Assembly: GCF_963678975.1 (NCBI RefSeq) | Contig: NC_089274.1 | Span: forward strand, 22,653,133-22,717,132 | Reading direction: 5' to 3' | Source of the DNA: Dysidea avara | Taxonomy: Eukaryota; Porifera; Demospongiae; Dictyoceratida; Dysideidae | Length of the DNA: 64,000 bases | Part shown: piece after piece, positions 1-10,930 of the stretch | Position numbering within the stretch: the first letter of the stretch is position 1 | Layout of the letters: each line of letters starts with the position of its first letter | Program-made: the position numbers and the translations under genes | Notes under the pieces: model-generated | Told to the model about the DNA's origin: nothing | The model's database searches: none | Seen by the model: the letters and a program-made list of their open reading frames with translations, nothing else

Positions 1-182
1 TCCAACTAATCTGTACAACCACATGAAGTAAGCATGTATGGATTGGATTGGAATATGGTAAACTATAGTTACTGTCTGTAATTCCTCAGTCATTGCTACA
101 AGTGTAGCTGCACTGACCAGTAGATGTTAAACAATGTGTGTGTGATGTTTACATCTATTTGCACCACATACATACACTGACA

Positions 183-575
183 ATGGTTGTATGTTACACA
201 GCCAAACTGGAAGGTTCATTTCGGGACAGCAGTACTAGTGGTGGTGGTGGTGGTGGTGGGAGAAACATGTTCCAGTGGAATCATAGACATCGTCGATGCT
301 GTTTTCTGAATTGTGACAGTGCATGGGACAAAGGAGATGAGTTTTATAGTATCAGAGGAGCTGGATGGCTGCGACAGATATGTTTGATTTTCCTATTGTT
401 GTTCTTCATTGGAGTGTGTGGCTGCTGGTGTGGCTGTTGTATAACTTGCTGCTACCTATGTGCAAAGAGTAGTAAATTTTTACCTTACTGTGATTGTGAT
501 GAGGACTGGGACTGCTGTGAAGATAGTGTTTGTTGTTCATGCTGCGGTTGTGATGAATGTTGGGATGAAGATTGA
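183..575 (+). CDS. Cysteine-rich single-pass membrane protein, function unknown
   Basis: This 130-residue protein starts at the first in-frame ATG (183); the frame is open further upstream but only from a GTG. It has a Gly run (about residues 20-26), a basic His/Arg patch (34-38), one hydrophobic membrane segment (about 65-78, LICLIF-like), then a stretch dominated by Cys (CGCWCGCC, TCCYLC) and an acidic Cys/Asp tail ending in CWDED. Cysteines directly after a membrane segment are often palmitoylated, so a membrane-anchored adaptor or metal-binding tail is possible, but this is inference. I do not recognise a named family. A related decayed copy lies 1 kb downstream, which supports this being a real gene. 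The sequence TTACACAG before CCAAACTGG could also be a 3' splice site, in which case the true start lies in an upstream exon. Confidence 0.55.
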   Translation: MVVCYTAKLEGSFRDSSTSGGGGGGGRNMFQWNHRHRRCCFLNCDSAWDKGDEFYSIRGAGWLRQICLIFLLLFFIGVCGCWCGCCITCCYLCAKSSKFLPYCDCDEDWDCCEDSVCCSCCGCDECWDED

Positions 576-1130
576 ATAATAATCTATTATGTTTGTTTGT
601 TTATTTTTGTTCAATGTTTACATTGTATTGATTTTGTATTTTTGATGTAAATTGCATGAATATTAGGTAATATTCATGCTGAAATATATACTGTTTAAGA
701 CATTTTTTCTGAGATTCTACTATTTTTCTACCTGTATGTGCTTTAGTTATGTGGGTACTGACTCCCGAGTAGGTAAAATTATAATACTATTGATGTAGGT
801 ATACTAGTATATAGTGTAGTTGTTTTGAATTGGTCCAATACCATTGCCACAAGTGTAGACAGTGGGGGGAGGGGTGTTATATATCCACACCAATACTTTT
901 TCATCTGGTTTAACGATTGAATAATTTGACACTGATGAAACACTTCAATATTTATGTTACAGAATACCAAAAATTTAAGGGGGGAATTTTTGACAAACTT
1001 CAAGTGAACTGTTCAAATTTACCCCCTTTAAACTTTTGCGCTATATGTTATCTCTTCAGTTGGTTCAATATCAATGCTCAACTTACATAGGTGGTAATAT
1101 TAAAGACCATACATATTATCTGAACGTATC
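576..1130. other. Intergenic stretch between gene and decayed copy
   Basis: AT-rich DNA with no supported gene. The stretch near 838-870 (CATTGCCACAAGTGTAG) resembles 90-110 upstream of the first copy, so part of this is probably the duplicated upstream flank. Confidence 0.4.
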
Positions 1131-2250
1131 ACTTCACCACATGCATTAACATGCTCCTGTATGTTACACAGCCATACTGGAACATTCATTTTGGGACAAC
1201 AGTAATGGAGGGGAACGTACATAATATTATATGTTCCGTTGACACCATCGATGGTGTTTTCTGAATTGTGAAAATCTATACATACGCTTTGGGACAACAG
1301 TAATAATTAACAGTTTAGGGGGGAATTAACAGTTTAATGTTAACAATTAACAGTTTAATGTTGAAAATATGCACTAAAAGCATCAAATCCAGTGAGGGTG
1401 TCCATTACATTGTAATCTATCTTGTGAATAACTGTTGATTCATATATATAGTGAAAATAAATCTGATAGTTTAGTATTTTCAGTGTCTAGCTACTATGTA
1501 ACAGTTGTGTAGCATTCACTGTACACTGAACAATCAAGATGACTGCTAATCTTATAGTGTACAGTCAAGCTATATACAATATCTATATACACTATATTGG
1601 TGCTAGCAGTAGACAATTTCAAACTCAGTTGCAGTGAATATGTATGATACAGGCAAAGCTGTGCGTTAATTGTATGGCTGTTCTTTCACAAATGCATGTA
1701 TCATATATAGCCAGAAAGCAAATTTTACTGTATTTGTGTTTCCTCTATATGCAGGAAACTCCGTTTGAAATGGTTTGTGTGCCCAGCTATAGCTAAGCCA
1801 AATTCCATGCAGCTATATAATAGTAAACAATGATACAACCCCAAATGACTCGTATATGTATATATTCTCACAACATATGTTTTTACATCTTACATGTGCT
1901 CTGTATGTGGAATTACACATCAGTGCAGAAAGATGTATAGATTTAATTCACATACTGCGTGGGTATTTATTTTTGTAGCCAAACTGATTACAGGAAAGCA
2001 GGAAATAATTAATGCACCCACACAATTTTGAACTGTGTCTGTGAAGGAGCTGGGGAATTCTAAAGTGCATGCATGCTGGTTGGTTGCAGCAGATTTGTAT
2101 GATTATCTTACTGGTCATCCTGGTGTGTGCATTGCTGTTGGTATGTGGATGGTGCATGACTTTTTGCTACTTGTCCTCTAAAATTTGTAACTATATACTG
2201 GCATTGCTATGATGAGGACAGTGATTTTCATTACTGTGAAGAAGATATGA
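1131..2250 (+). pseudogene. Decayed, interrupted second copy of the Cys-rich membrane protein gene
   Basis: Bases 1131-1290 match the first half of the gene at 183-575 (shared TGTATGTTACACAGCCA, GGAACATTCATTTTGGGACA, TTTTCTGAATTGTGA). Bases 2036-2250 match its second half (GAAGGAGCTGG, TTGCAGCAGATTTGTATGAT, TGTGAAGAAGATATGA). The two halves are separated by about 740 bases of unrelated AT-rich DNA and neither half keeps the reading frame. It may be a duplicate broken by an insertion, or a copy that kept an intron the other lacks. The Gly repeat of the first copy is missing here. Confidence 0.6.
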
Positions 2251-3157
2251 TAATTAACACATCAGTAGCAGCTACTTTCTGGCCTTTGGATATTTTAACC
2301 TTATATTACGTGTTATCTATAGCTAAACATTGAACACTCATATAGTATATAGAGTCTACATGCAAATAAACTATATATAGCACCCATGCAGTTGTAATAG
2401 AAACTCTAGAAGAAAATTATAACTAAACTGTTAATTAATGCACAGATTATGTAATTAAGTCCTATATGGAGTGACATGTAGGTAAATGTTCCTTGAAGAA
2501 CAGGAAACAGTGGAAATGGAAAACTGAAAATGGTTTTCATGTAGCAGTTATGCGCCATGGCTACAAATTTAAAGCTTTCTCATGCGTGCAAATCAGATGT
2601 TAACTTGATCCACCAATATAAAGGCTATAAAGATCATGCATCACCTCAATGAAGGTACCCGTAGAATTTTGCACCTAAATGCTTTGTATAGCATTAAGAT
2701 GATTGAAATACAGATGCTAAAAATACTTGAGCAATCAAAAATCAAAACTGCATGTAGCTTGTTTCCCAAGCCAATTCAACAACCATGCAGATATTACTTG
2801 GCTGTAATCATAAAACAGTACACATCACTTCATATACTGTGTACATATAGTATGCGTAAGGATGTAAAAGCATATAAAAGATGTTGGATCGCCTCTTCAA
2901 CTTTTACATGCATACATATTCCTACCATTCAAGTGTTACAGAAATACTGCAAAGATTAAACAGGCCAATCCACTGCCGAGACCATGCATGCAGCTAAAAG
3001 CCATCACCATGCTTAAAATAATTCACGATCTTATTGATATACTGACCTGACAAATACTTTAATCCAACTAGGCATTCAGCAACCATATATCAACTCTTAC
3101 ACTCATTTCCCCCCTACAATTAATATAAGTTCTGAAGTGTATATGATACCTGATGAT
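2251..3157. other. No supported gene
   Basis: An open frame at 2636-2959 (107 codons) has no domain, no transmembrane pattern and no splice context that would support it. The rest is AT-rich spacer. Confidence 0.4.
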
Positions 3158-3240
3158 ATAGCCAGTCATCTCATCCACATGCATGATGCAACCAGCCTTG
3201 AATCAGTTTAAGAGAGGACTAGATTTATAACCTTGTAATC
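3158..3240 (+). repeat. Possible LINE 3'-end remnant
   Basis: One frame reads ALNQFKRGLDL then stop, which resembles the last residues of CR1/Jockey-type reverse transcriptase ORFs (SLxxFKxxLD near the C terminus). It is short and isolated, hence the low confidence. Confidence 0.3.
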
Positions 3241-3498
3241 TCACCTTAATTTTTACCTGGTTATTATATGCCTTTTAATATTATACTCTGCTAAGGGGTT
3301 TTTAATTATGTAATCTGCAATAATCCCATGATCAGTCACGGATTTTCCGCTGGTCGTTTCCGTTTCCGTAATTCCGCTTTCGGGCCTCACTCTGAACCAA
3401 AGCCACATCCGTCCGCTCGTAAAAAACCGCTATATAGCTATCTAGCTGTACATGCAGTTCAGACAGAAGAAAATATTAATGTTATCACTTTTTTCTGG

Positions 3499-5298
3499 AT
3501 GGAAATAACAATACAAATGGTTGCCAATGATGCCCGCATCAGTGATCAGTCAGAGAAATCAGTCGATGATTTAAAAGAACAAAGGTAGCTTCAGTACCAG
3601 GCATACACGTAGCTTAGCTATATACGCATGTATAATTTATGATAGCTATAACCGGCCACATGAATGATGTAGCTCTGACTATATACTTGGGCTGTCATAA
3701 GATATAGCTATAGTAGCTATACATTTGTAGAGCATGGCAGGGTTTTTATCATGGCTATAATAATATATAACTATACCTATATATAGTAGCTTTGTTGTTC
3801 CCTGTGTTGTAGATGGTTCTTCCCTTTACTGTCCAAATGTCAAGCGGAGGTCATATTAAGAAAACTGAGCACTGAAGATGAATTTGGTTACTTTATCGTT
3901 TCTAATGAATCCTCATCTAGGGACTACTATTTGTCAGTAAGGTATGTATATAGTCAAAATAATACTATAACTTATGGTAACATGCATGGATTCTCAATGA
4001 TTATGAATTCAACACGAATGGCATGATAGAATTAGGAAGCCATCTAGTTAGCAACCTGACCGTCTTGAAACTGCAGTTACTTTCTAGCTACAAGTTTATA
4101 AATATGTAATGAAAGTAACTTCATGGTTTATTGTTGGATTTCAGTGATCTTTGTATGCTTTGTGATGAGCAAATATGTTCAATACAATGGTGTATACCCA
4201 TAGGTAAGTGGCTATCTCAAGTAAGTAAAAGGATTAAGTTAACAACTTTAAGGTGAACAACTCAAGTGGAGGTGTCACAATGATGCAACAATAGGCGGAG
4301 TTGTATGTGGTTTCAATTATGGTATTGTTATGAAGTGGCTTATACTTTTGAGTTGCATGGTGACACAACCATCAGAAAATTGTTGTATAGCTGAAAATTG
4401 CTAACCCAAGCAAACTACGTAACTATGCACTTTACACTAAGCACCATGCATGCAGTGAGTCCAACAGTACATTTTTTTAATGTTTCAAAGTATCACTGTT
4501 CTGTATACATTTTAAGGCTATAAAACTTAGTTAGATGTAATGCACATGATAAAATTAAGATCTGCATGATGGTCAGCATGTGGACAAACCCCATAGTGAT
4601 TTTCATCCTCATTGGAGCTCAGATGACACAACTTAAATGTACGTTGTTATTTTGTACCAGGGTTCTTTCTATTGGAGAGAATTTTTTTTATTAAAAGAAT
4701 CTTGTATATACACTGGATCGATACCTACCAATAGCCAGACTTTTATGCACTCAATATAATATTGGTATTAATTGCCAATCTCAGAAATATTTTATCAAGT
4801 TTTAATTTGGAATTGGTTAGTACAGAAAACATGCATGCAAGTACTTTCTGGGATTTTTGAATTTATATGGAACTACTGTATTTGGCAGCCTTGTATAAAC
4901 TGTTTTGAAATTGTAGTTGCTTTTATACTGAACTTATACATTGAAACTATATTACTTATAGGGTATATACTAAGATACTTATATGTCTGTGAACTCCTTC
5001 AATGAAAGGCTTAATAAGCTTAGTCTATGCATGTTGTTCTATAACAGGAGAGCTAATTCAAATGCTGATGATGTAGAGCATGTCGTTATATCACACAATG
5101 AAGATGATCATAGCTATGGAATAGATGGGAAGGTATTATAGCTACACAGTTATACAGTGTCATTGATGTGTGACAAATGACTTTTCCATCTGTAGAGTAG
5201 ATATAACTCAGTTATAGATGTAGTGAGAAGTTATGTGGAATCATATGATCACATCTTAAAACCATTGTCTGGATCATTAGATGAGGTGACCAATGAAA
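3499..5298 (+). CDS. SH2-domain protein (four exons), FLVR arginine replaced
   Basis: Exons at 3499-3584, 3813-3941, 5048-5132 and 5196-5285 (or 5298) have GT-AG borders and compatible phases (129, 85 and 90 bases, joined without a stop). The product reads about 28 residues, then a full SH2 domain: WFF at the alpha-A/beta-A start, GYFIVSNES in the beta-B strand, YYLSVR in beta-D, VEHVVI in the VxHyxI position, YNSVIDVVRSYVES in alpha-B and a C-terminal LKPL. In SH2 families the beta-B arginine of FLVR contacts phosphotyrosine; here the aligned residue is Ser, so binding may be altered or lost. The start at 3499 is the first Met that leaves a short leader; the frame is open to 3328 and upstream exons cannot be excluded. 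After 5285 the frame stays open to a stop near 5345, but a strong donor GTAAGA follows 5298, so more exons may lie downstream. No kinase or SH3 part was seen. Confidence 0.75.
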
Positions 5299-6350
5299 GT
5301 AAGAGCTGGATTTATACTGCAGCAAATATTGCATGTACTATATTATGACCAATTGCATGTGCATATATTGTGCCACATTTTTTGCTGAGCACTAATTATG
5401 CAATTTGTACTTGCAAAATTTGTAGTTTACTCTCGGTGCTCAACAATTGGCAAGTGTTTAACTTACATTTCCTCAAACTGTCTTTATATGGCACGTTACA
5501 AGTTGGCCATTTGTTATGACTTCAGCAAGTTGACTCAACTTGTTTATGGAGTATACATATTTATTACACACCATGGAGATAGTACATGGGCATACGTTGC
5601 ATAGGTTATAATTGTATTCTCCTAAATACTTTTGTATCCAAATCCATTTTTCATGTGTATCGGCTAAAGATGCAAGTTGTGTGTGTGTTGTTGTTGTGTG
5701 AGGTATGGAGTGATAAATTTGATACTGTAAATGTTTGCTTTGAATAAAGGAATACGTACTACACTGGCATCCAACATCCTATTTCACACTACCTTCTAAC
5801 CCTGGTACACACATCATAGAATCGGTAGGTATGAGTCAAAGATTGAAAAAGGACTACAATACTATACATGTATCCTTTATAACTTGTCATCAAACTGTCA
5901 TGGTAGCTTACAGACAAACACTAAAAATAAATGTTAGAGTAACTACTGTGTATTATTTTACTTCTCAGTTCAATTGTATTTATCACACACACTTTCCAAA
6001 ATATTCTTATCGGAGGAGGTTGGATGCGCTCTAAATTCTACCTAATAATTACTCTTTAGTTACTTGGTATTTCATGTGACCCTCGGCAAATAGTTACAAT
6101 ACAAACTGAAAAACGAAGGTGTTCACTGGGTGTGGGGGGGGGGGGGGGGGGGTATTCAGAACATACTTCACATATAGCTTCAGGGCAATGTATTTTGTTT
6201 GTAAAAATCCCTGAATTTAATAAGTTGCGGTTGGTATATACAACTTCACCAGACTTGTCATGTACGTATTGTGTACACAGAACAATGATGATCCACTGCA
6301 TTAAACTGAGATCAGCTTATTACCCTCCTAAACAATACTATTTTTGTGTA
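5299..6350. other. AT-rich stretch, no supported gene
   Basis: Short open frames at 5398-5604 and 5831-6034 show no domain or splice pattern. A run of 19 G lies at about 6134-6152. Exons continuing the SH2 gene were looked for and not recognised. Confidence 0.4.
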
Positions 6351-6550
6351 NNNNNNNNNNNNNNNNNNNNNNNNNNNNNNNNNNNNNNNNNNNNNNNNNN
6401 NNNNNNNNNNNNNNNNNNNNNNNNNNNNNNNNNNNNNNNNNNNNNNNNNNNNNNNNNNNNNNNNNNNNNNNNNNNNNNNNNNNNNNNNNNNNNNNNNNNN
6501 NNNNNNNNNNNNNNNNNNNNNNNNNNNNNNNNNNNNNNNNNNNNNNNNNN
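6351..6550. other. Assembly gap (200 N)
   Basis: Exactly 200 undetermined bases, a typical fixed-size scaffold gap. Reading frames crossing it are artefacts. Confidence 0.98.
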
Positions 6551-7051
6551 TCCTTGGAAATCCAATTAGATTTTGTACCACACTTTTCATTTTCGTGGCT
6601 AATTATACCTAAAAGGTAGCTTTGAAGTGATAAAACCGCGTGAAATGAAATTCTGCTCTGTCCGATTACAGAGGTCGCGACACACCCGAATATTAATGGT
6701 TGTAGCTCCGCTTACGAGTGGAGGAATGAAACAAACTATGGCTGCTTAGAAAGTACATGTATTCCCCTAACAGTCAGTGGTGGTTGTGAGGAATTTCATC
6801 TTTTAGTGGAGGATTGCTGGGCGGTGTCCGATAAAAGAGGTAAACTTCTGATATTAGAGGTTTTCGGACAGTCACTTTAATCGGCTGTAGCAAAGCAACC
6901 ACAAAAGCTGTCCAGCCCAAATTTTGGTACATTGCTAGGCTAAGTGTGAAGGTCAGTCGTGGAAAAATTCAGAAGATTCGGCCTGGTAGTTTCTGAGAAA
7001 AAGTGTCCGATTATAGATGGTGTCCGACAATAGATCGCTTACTCTACGAGG
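6551..7051. other. No supported gene
   Basis: Mixed-composition sequence with several TCCGAT/TCCGACAATAGA phrases. No coding pattern was found. Confidence 0.35.
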
Positions 7052-7057
7052 CTCTGG

Positions 7058-8281
7058 CAAGGGGGTGTCACGTAGGCCCACGCTGTAGGTAGATCTGCGA
7101 CCGCGGTCAAAGTCTTGACCAATTTTCACCTTGACCTTTGACTTGCAGCATTTATCATCGTGACTTGAGCGTTTCTTGTTGAACTTTTGACCTCCACTTA
7201 TTTCTCTATTTTCCTATACGTACCTGCACTTGTAACCTAGTATGATACTTTCTTAGTACGTGCTACCAGCAGCTGGGAGAAAAAAATCATTATAATTACG
7301 GCGAAATGCCTGTTGGACCAATAAAACATCTTCTTGGAGATCCTTACTTCTTGTGAGTTACGTATAATTCCGTAAACTTGATAGTAGCTACGTATAGTTT
7401 TCGATTGTGGGTTTCAAATCTTCCGTATCGTCTTATGATTATTATGATTAGATACTGGAAAGACAGCACTCAGTGCTGGTTACATCCAGGAGGGGGGGGG
7501 ACCCTCAAAACAAAAAGGGGGTTAATTACAACAAATCTAGTCCAAAAATACAATTATTAAACTGTTCTAGTGACTCTGTATCGATGATGTGATTAGGGAG
7601 GTTATTCCATTGCTTGATAGTTCTTGGAAAGTAACTCTGTTGGTAAGCAAGTGTTCTAGTTGGAGGAATTATATATCTGTATTGGTGATGCAATCTAGTT
7701 GGATATGAAGTAGGCTTGAAATACTCAGGGAGCTGGATAGATGGCAAAGCGTGATGTAATACTCTATATAGTAAGTTCAAACGATCAATACATCTTCTGC
7801 TCTGTAGGCTCTTCCAATGCAGTTGATCCAACAGGTAAGTGACACTACTCATTGGATTGTAATCCGATGCTACCCATCTTGCAGCACGACGTTGTACCTT
7901 CTCTAAAGTATTGATTAAGTATAGCTGGTGAGGGTCCCAGACACAACTAGCATATTCCAGCAGAGGACGTATTGATGTTAAATAGGCTGTTATCTTAACT
8001 TCTTTGGAGCATTTACTTATATTACGTTTAAGAAAGTTGAGACTTTTAGTTGCTTTGCCGCAAAGATGATCGATGTGGTGGGACCAAGACATTGATTGGT
8101 GGAATATGACCCCTAGATATGGATGCTGACTCTTCAGTTCCAGAGCTTTATTGTCAATGCTGTAGGTGGGTCTTGACCCTAGACCCACTGTAAGAGCTAT
8201 TTTGTGGCCTTGATCGTTGACTTAGAGTTTGACCGCGGTCGCAGATCGACCTACAGTAAGAGCCTGAGTGACACCCCCTTG
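7058..8281. mobile_element. TIR DNA transposon carrying a nested LINE fragment
   Basis: The ends are inverted repeats of about 55 bp that begin CAAGGGGGTGTCAC and share GATCTGCGACCGCGGTCAAA on opposite strands. The hexamer CTCTGG flanks both sides (7052-7057 and 8282-8287) as a target duplication. The interior holds a LINE fragment on the minus strand, so it is non-autonomous. The superfamily is not assigned. Confidence 0.75.
7432..8215 (-). mobile_element. 5'-truncated LINE (CR1/Jockey-like reverse transcriptase, C-terminal part)
   Basis: The minus strand encodes about 220 residues of the post-palm region of a LINE reverse transcriptase (YLGVIF, WSHHIDHL, LLEYASCVWDP, RRAARWV, WNNLPNHII near the end), with a stop near 7526. 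The 3' UTR ends in an ATAATC-type simple tail at about 7432-7450. The catalytic motif is missing because the copy is 5'-truncated. Its last 140 bases recur at 9541-9678. Confidence 0.85.
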
Positions 8282-8357
8282 CTCTGGCCTAGTCTGGCGC
8301 GGCCGCCCCTTCGCAAACCTGTTTGCGAAGGGGCGGCCGCGCCAGACTAGCTCTGGC
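8282..8357. repeat. Perfect GC-rich palindrome flanked by 7-bp direct repeats
   Basis: Arms 8289-8318 and 8321-8350 are exact reverse complements (30 bp each, loop CT) and contain GCGCGGCCGCCCC. CTCTGGC flanks both sides (8282-8288, 8351-8357). It would form a very stable hairpin. The direct repeats suggest it arrived as a tiny mobile insertion at the same site as the neighbouring transposon. Confidence 0.85.
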
Positions 8358-8879
8358 TTACATGCACAAGCATAGTATATAATCCCAGGAAGCTACTATG
8401 GCATGGGAGATTCCTGTCTAAAAATACGACGGTAGTTATATAGCCATTTACAATGACTTAACTATATACACGAACTTCCCCGGGAAATTTGCTGGGAGAA
8501 TAGCGTGATGCATTCAGTGCCGTCAGGTTTCATGCCGGTGTCACAGTGATATATGTTTCCCCGGGTAACGTGTTTCCCGCACACATATCCCTAGGGATTC
8601 GTGTTTCCCCGCACATATATCACCAGGGATCCGTGTTTCCCACTAAGATATAGCCATCGTGCAGTAACTCCAAGGTCCTATGGCTAGTTGCAAACAGCAC
8701 GCGATCCAACCATTCAGTAGATATTATTGATATCTAGCTAATAGACACGGCACCCATGCGTATTGCATGCAGGTGTATATAGCTATAGTTAGCTAACTAG
8801 CTATATAGCTACTATATAAGCTAATACAATAATTATACTATAGCTAGCTATACTAATAATGATAACTATATAGTCATTT
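8358..8879. other. Spacer with GTGTTTCCC repeat cluster
   Basis: Bases 8555-8645 hold repeats of GTGTTTCCC with CCGCACACATATCCC and CCAGGGATCCGTG phrases; the same phrases recur at 15590-15690. The rest is TAGCTA-rich DNA without a gene. Confidence 0.5.
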
Positions 8880-8934
8880 AAAATAAACTTTGTTGATCTT
8901 CTCTGGACCTGCTCAATAAGTGTGATGTCCTTAA

Positions 8935-9894
8935 CAGGGGCAGATCTAGGATTTATAAAAGGGGGGCTAACTCAAGGTACTAATCTCTTGGGTAGCGAAC
9001 ATGCTGGAACTAGGGGGGTCTGGGGGCATGCCCCCCAGGAAATATTGAAAAATAGATGCTGAAATACTGCAATTTGGAGACATTCCCACATAAAATTCAT
9101 AATATTTTCTGCCTGTAGATTATATATACTGCCTTTAGATTATAGGTATGGCTCTCTGAAGCATTTTGCTAATGGAAAAGTTTGGGTAGGTACAGACAAC
9201 CAAGTACATGATGCACCCCTCTCACAATTGCACAACACTGAATAGGTGCATGTTAGAATAATAATGTTGAAAGTGGAAAATTTGAACAATGCAAGATTGA
9301 ATCTGGGAGCATTTTCAATGGAAATTGTGTACCTGAATTAAGTATTGCCATACATATTAACTATACAAGTGGATGAATGAAGCCCTTTAAACAAGCCAAT
9401 GCACTTCGTTGTATGTATAGGTGCAGGAAGATTTGGAAAAATTTCATAACAGAACCAACTATATGCTTCCAGTGAATGTTCTATTAGAGTAATTAGCTGA
9501 CTGCTCTATTAGAGTATCTCGATCTTGTGCACCTCCAGGTTATGATTATGATTATGATTAGATACTGGAAAGACAGCACTCAGTGCTGGTTACATCCAGG
9601 AGGGGGGGGGGACCCTCAAAACAAAAAGGGGGTTAATTACAACAAATCTAGTCCAAAAATACAATTATTAAACTGTTCCTTGTTGCATAAACTTTAGCAT
9701 ATAAATCCACTGACAATACCTTGGAAAGATGTTTATAAGGTGGTTTTATGAGTATTTAGTGATTATATAATTATGCTAAGACAAAATTTCATTATAATTT
9801 TCAGCATCATATTGATCAAGTAAAGCCTATAAATATGAAGGGGGGCTTCAGCCCCCATAAAGTCCCCCCCTGGATCCGCCCCTGCTTGATATGG
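8935..9894. mobile_element. hAT-like non-autonomous element (CAGGGGC...GCCCCTG ends)
   Basis: It starts CAGGGGCAGATCTAGGATTT and ends TGGATCCGCCCCTG, giving inverted ends. CTTAA (8930-8934) and CTTGA (9895-9899) form a near-perfect 5-bp target duplication. It interrupts a LINE reverse transcriptase that continues on both sides. G- and C-rich subterminal stretches (GGGGGGCTAACT, GCTTCAGCCCCC) match the copies at 18429 and 42848. It carries a CTCTAATAG motif pair at about 9481-9527 and a LINE tail at 9541. Confidence 0.8.
9541..9678 (-). mobile_element. Very short LINE 3' end (same family as 7432-8215)
   Basis: Nearly identical to 7440-7563, including GATACTGGAAAGACAGCACT and GGGGGTTAATTACAAC, with a (TGATTA)n tail at 9541-9562. 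Only about 140 bases were inserted, as expected of extreme 5' truncation in target-primed reverse transcription. It lies inside the hAT-like element. Confidence 0.85.
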
Positions 9895-10440
9895 TTAGGT
9901 TTCCAAATCACTGAACAGTATATAACTTGCGATCTCACTAAGGAAATATACAAAGTTCTCTTGGCTGTCACTGTTTGATGCTTGCTAAAGCTGCGATGGA
10001 GCAGTCCTAACATTCTGTAGGTCTTAGGGATTTTGTTTTTGTAGTGTTGATCCCAAGATAGGTCTGATGATAGTATAATACCAAGATTTTTATGTGAACT
10101 ATTTGTTAAAACCTGTGTGTCAGCTATTTTGTAATTAGTGATGACTTTTGCATTAATATAGGTGGACACTCTTTTTTGGATTAAAGAACATATTATATCT
10201 CATACTCCACAATTGTGACAAAGTTGCTGAGTCTAAATCATTTTGAAATAGTGAAATATCTCCAGGACTACAAACAGTATTATAAATCTTGGTGTCGTCA
10301 ATGAATAGTAAAGTTTTACTGATGGTAACACAAGATGGTAAATCATTCATGTAAATAATGAAGAGTAGGGGTCCCAAAATACTCCCTTGGGGAACCCCAG
10401 ATAGAACCGGCAAGGGGGTAGATAATGACTGACTGCATGC

Positions 10441-10766
10441 CAAAGCTGTAGCTACATTGATTAGTTATACATAGCTGCAATCACATGATTTACTCTATAT
10501 AGCTAGAGATAATATTTTATTGTATACATGTACTTGTAGCTACTGTTTTATTAAACTGATGCTATAGCTACATAGCTAAATCACAGCACAGTTTAGCAGT
10601 TATATATATAGTTGAATGCCAGTGAATGGCTTGATTTCCTCCATCAACATGCATAATTATAGTATTAGTTGTGTAGGTATATGGCTAGCTATGATTATTA
10701 AAAGTGCATGCGCGCCTATGCTAACACTACGTACGTTGCACATGACTTTATAAAGGGGAAACATAT
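10441..10766. other. AT-rich spacer, no gene seen
   Basis: TAGCTA/TATATA-rich spacer between the LINE fragment and the LTR element. Confidence 0.4.
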
Positions 10767-10888
10767 TGTAGGATTGACACGAGGCATATCATTAAATCAC
10801 GTGACAGTACATACAATATGGACATGTGTACAACTGTGTGTGCATCTATGATTATCATTGTTCATGTTCTAATTACATAGTTCCTACA
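10767..10888 (-). repeat. 3' LTR (short, 122 bp)
   Basis: Intact direct repeat with TG...CA ends, uninterrupted, next to the polypurine tract. At 122 bp it is unusually short for an LTR. Confidence 0.9.
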
Positions 10889-10898
10889 CCTCCCCCCA
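10889..10898 (-). promoter_or_regulatory. Polypurine tract
   Basis: On the minus strand a TGGGGGGAGG tract directly abuts the 3' LTR, the expected place for plus-strand priming. Confidence 0.75.
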
Positions 10899-10930
10899 AG
10901 CATTTGTGAGGGGCACGATGCTGACGATAA

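Larger units (their letters stand above)
8880..10440 (-). mobile_element. LINE reverse transcriptase fragment split by a hAT-like insertion
   Basis: The minus strand at 9895-10440 encodes LPVLSGVPQGSILGPLLF (RT motif B region), FIDDTKIYN at the catalytic position (normally F/YADD, here FIDD) and later LGIILSSDLSWDQHY. The frame resumes on the far side of the insertion at 8880-8934 with DITLIEQVQRRS. The frame breaks near 10165 and the copy is truncated at about 10440. It belongs to the same clade as the copies at 57585-59985. Confidence 0.8.

Noticed and set aside
1948..2157. Minus-strand open frame of 69 codons
   Set aside because: Antisense of the decayed Cys-rich gene copy.
6132..6619. 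Open frames of 75-145 codons over the gap
   Set aside because: They consist mainly of undetermined bases.
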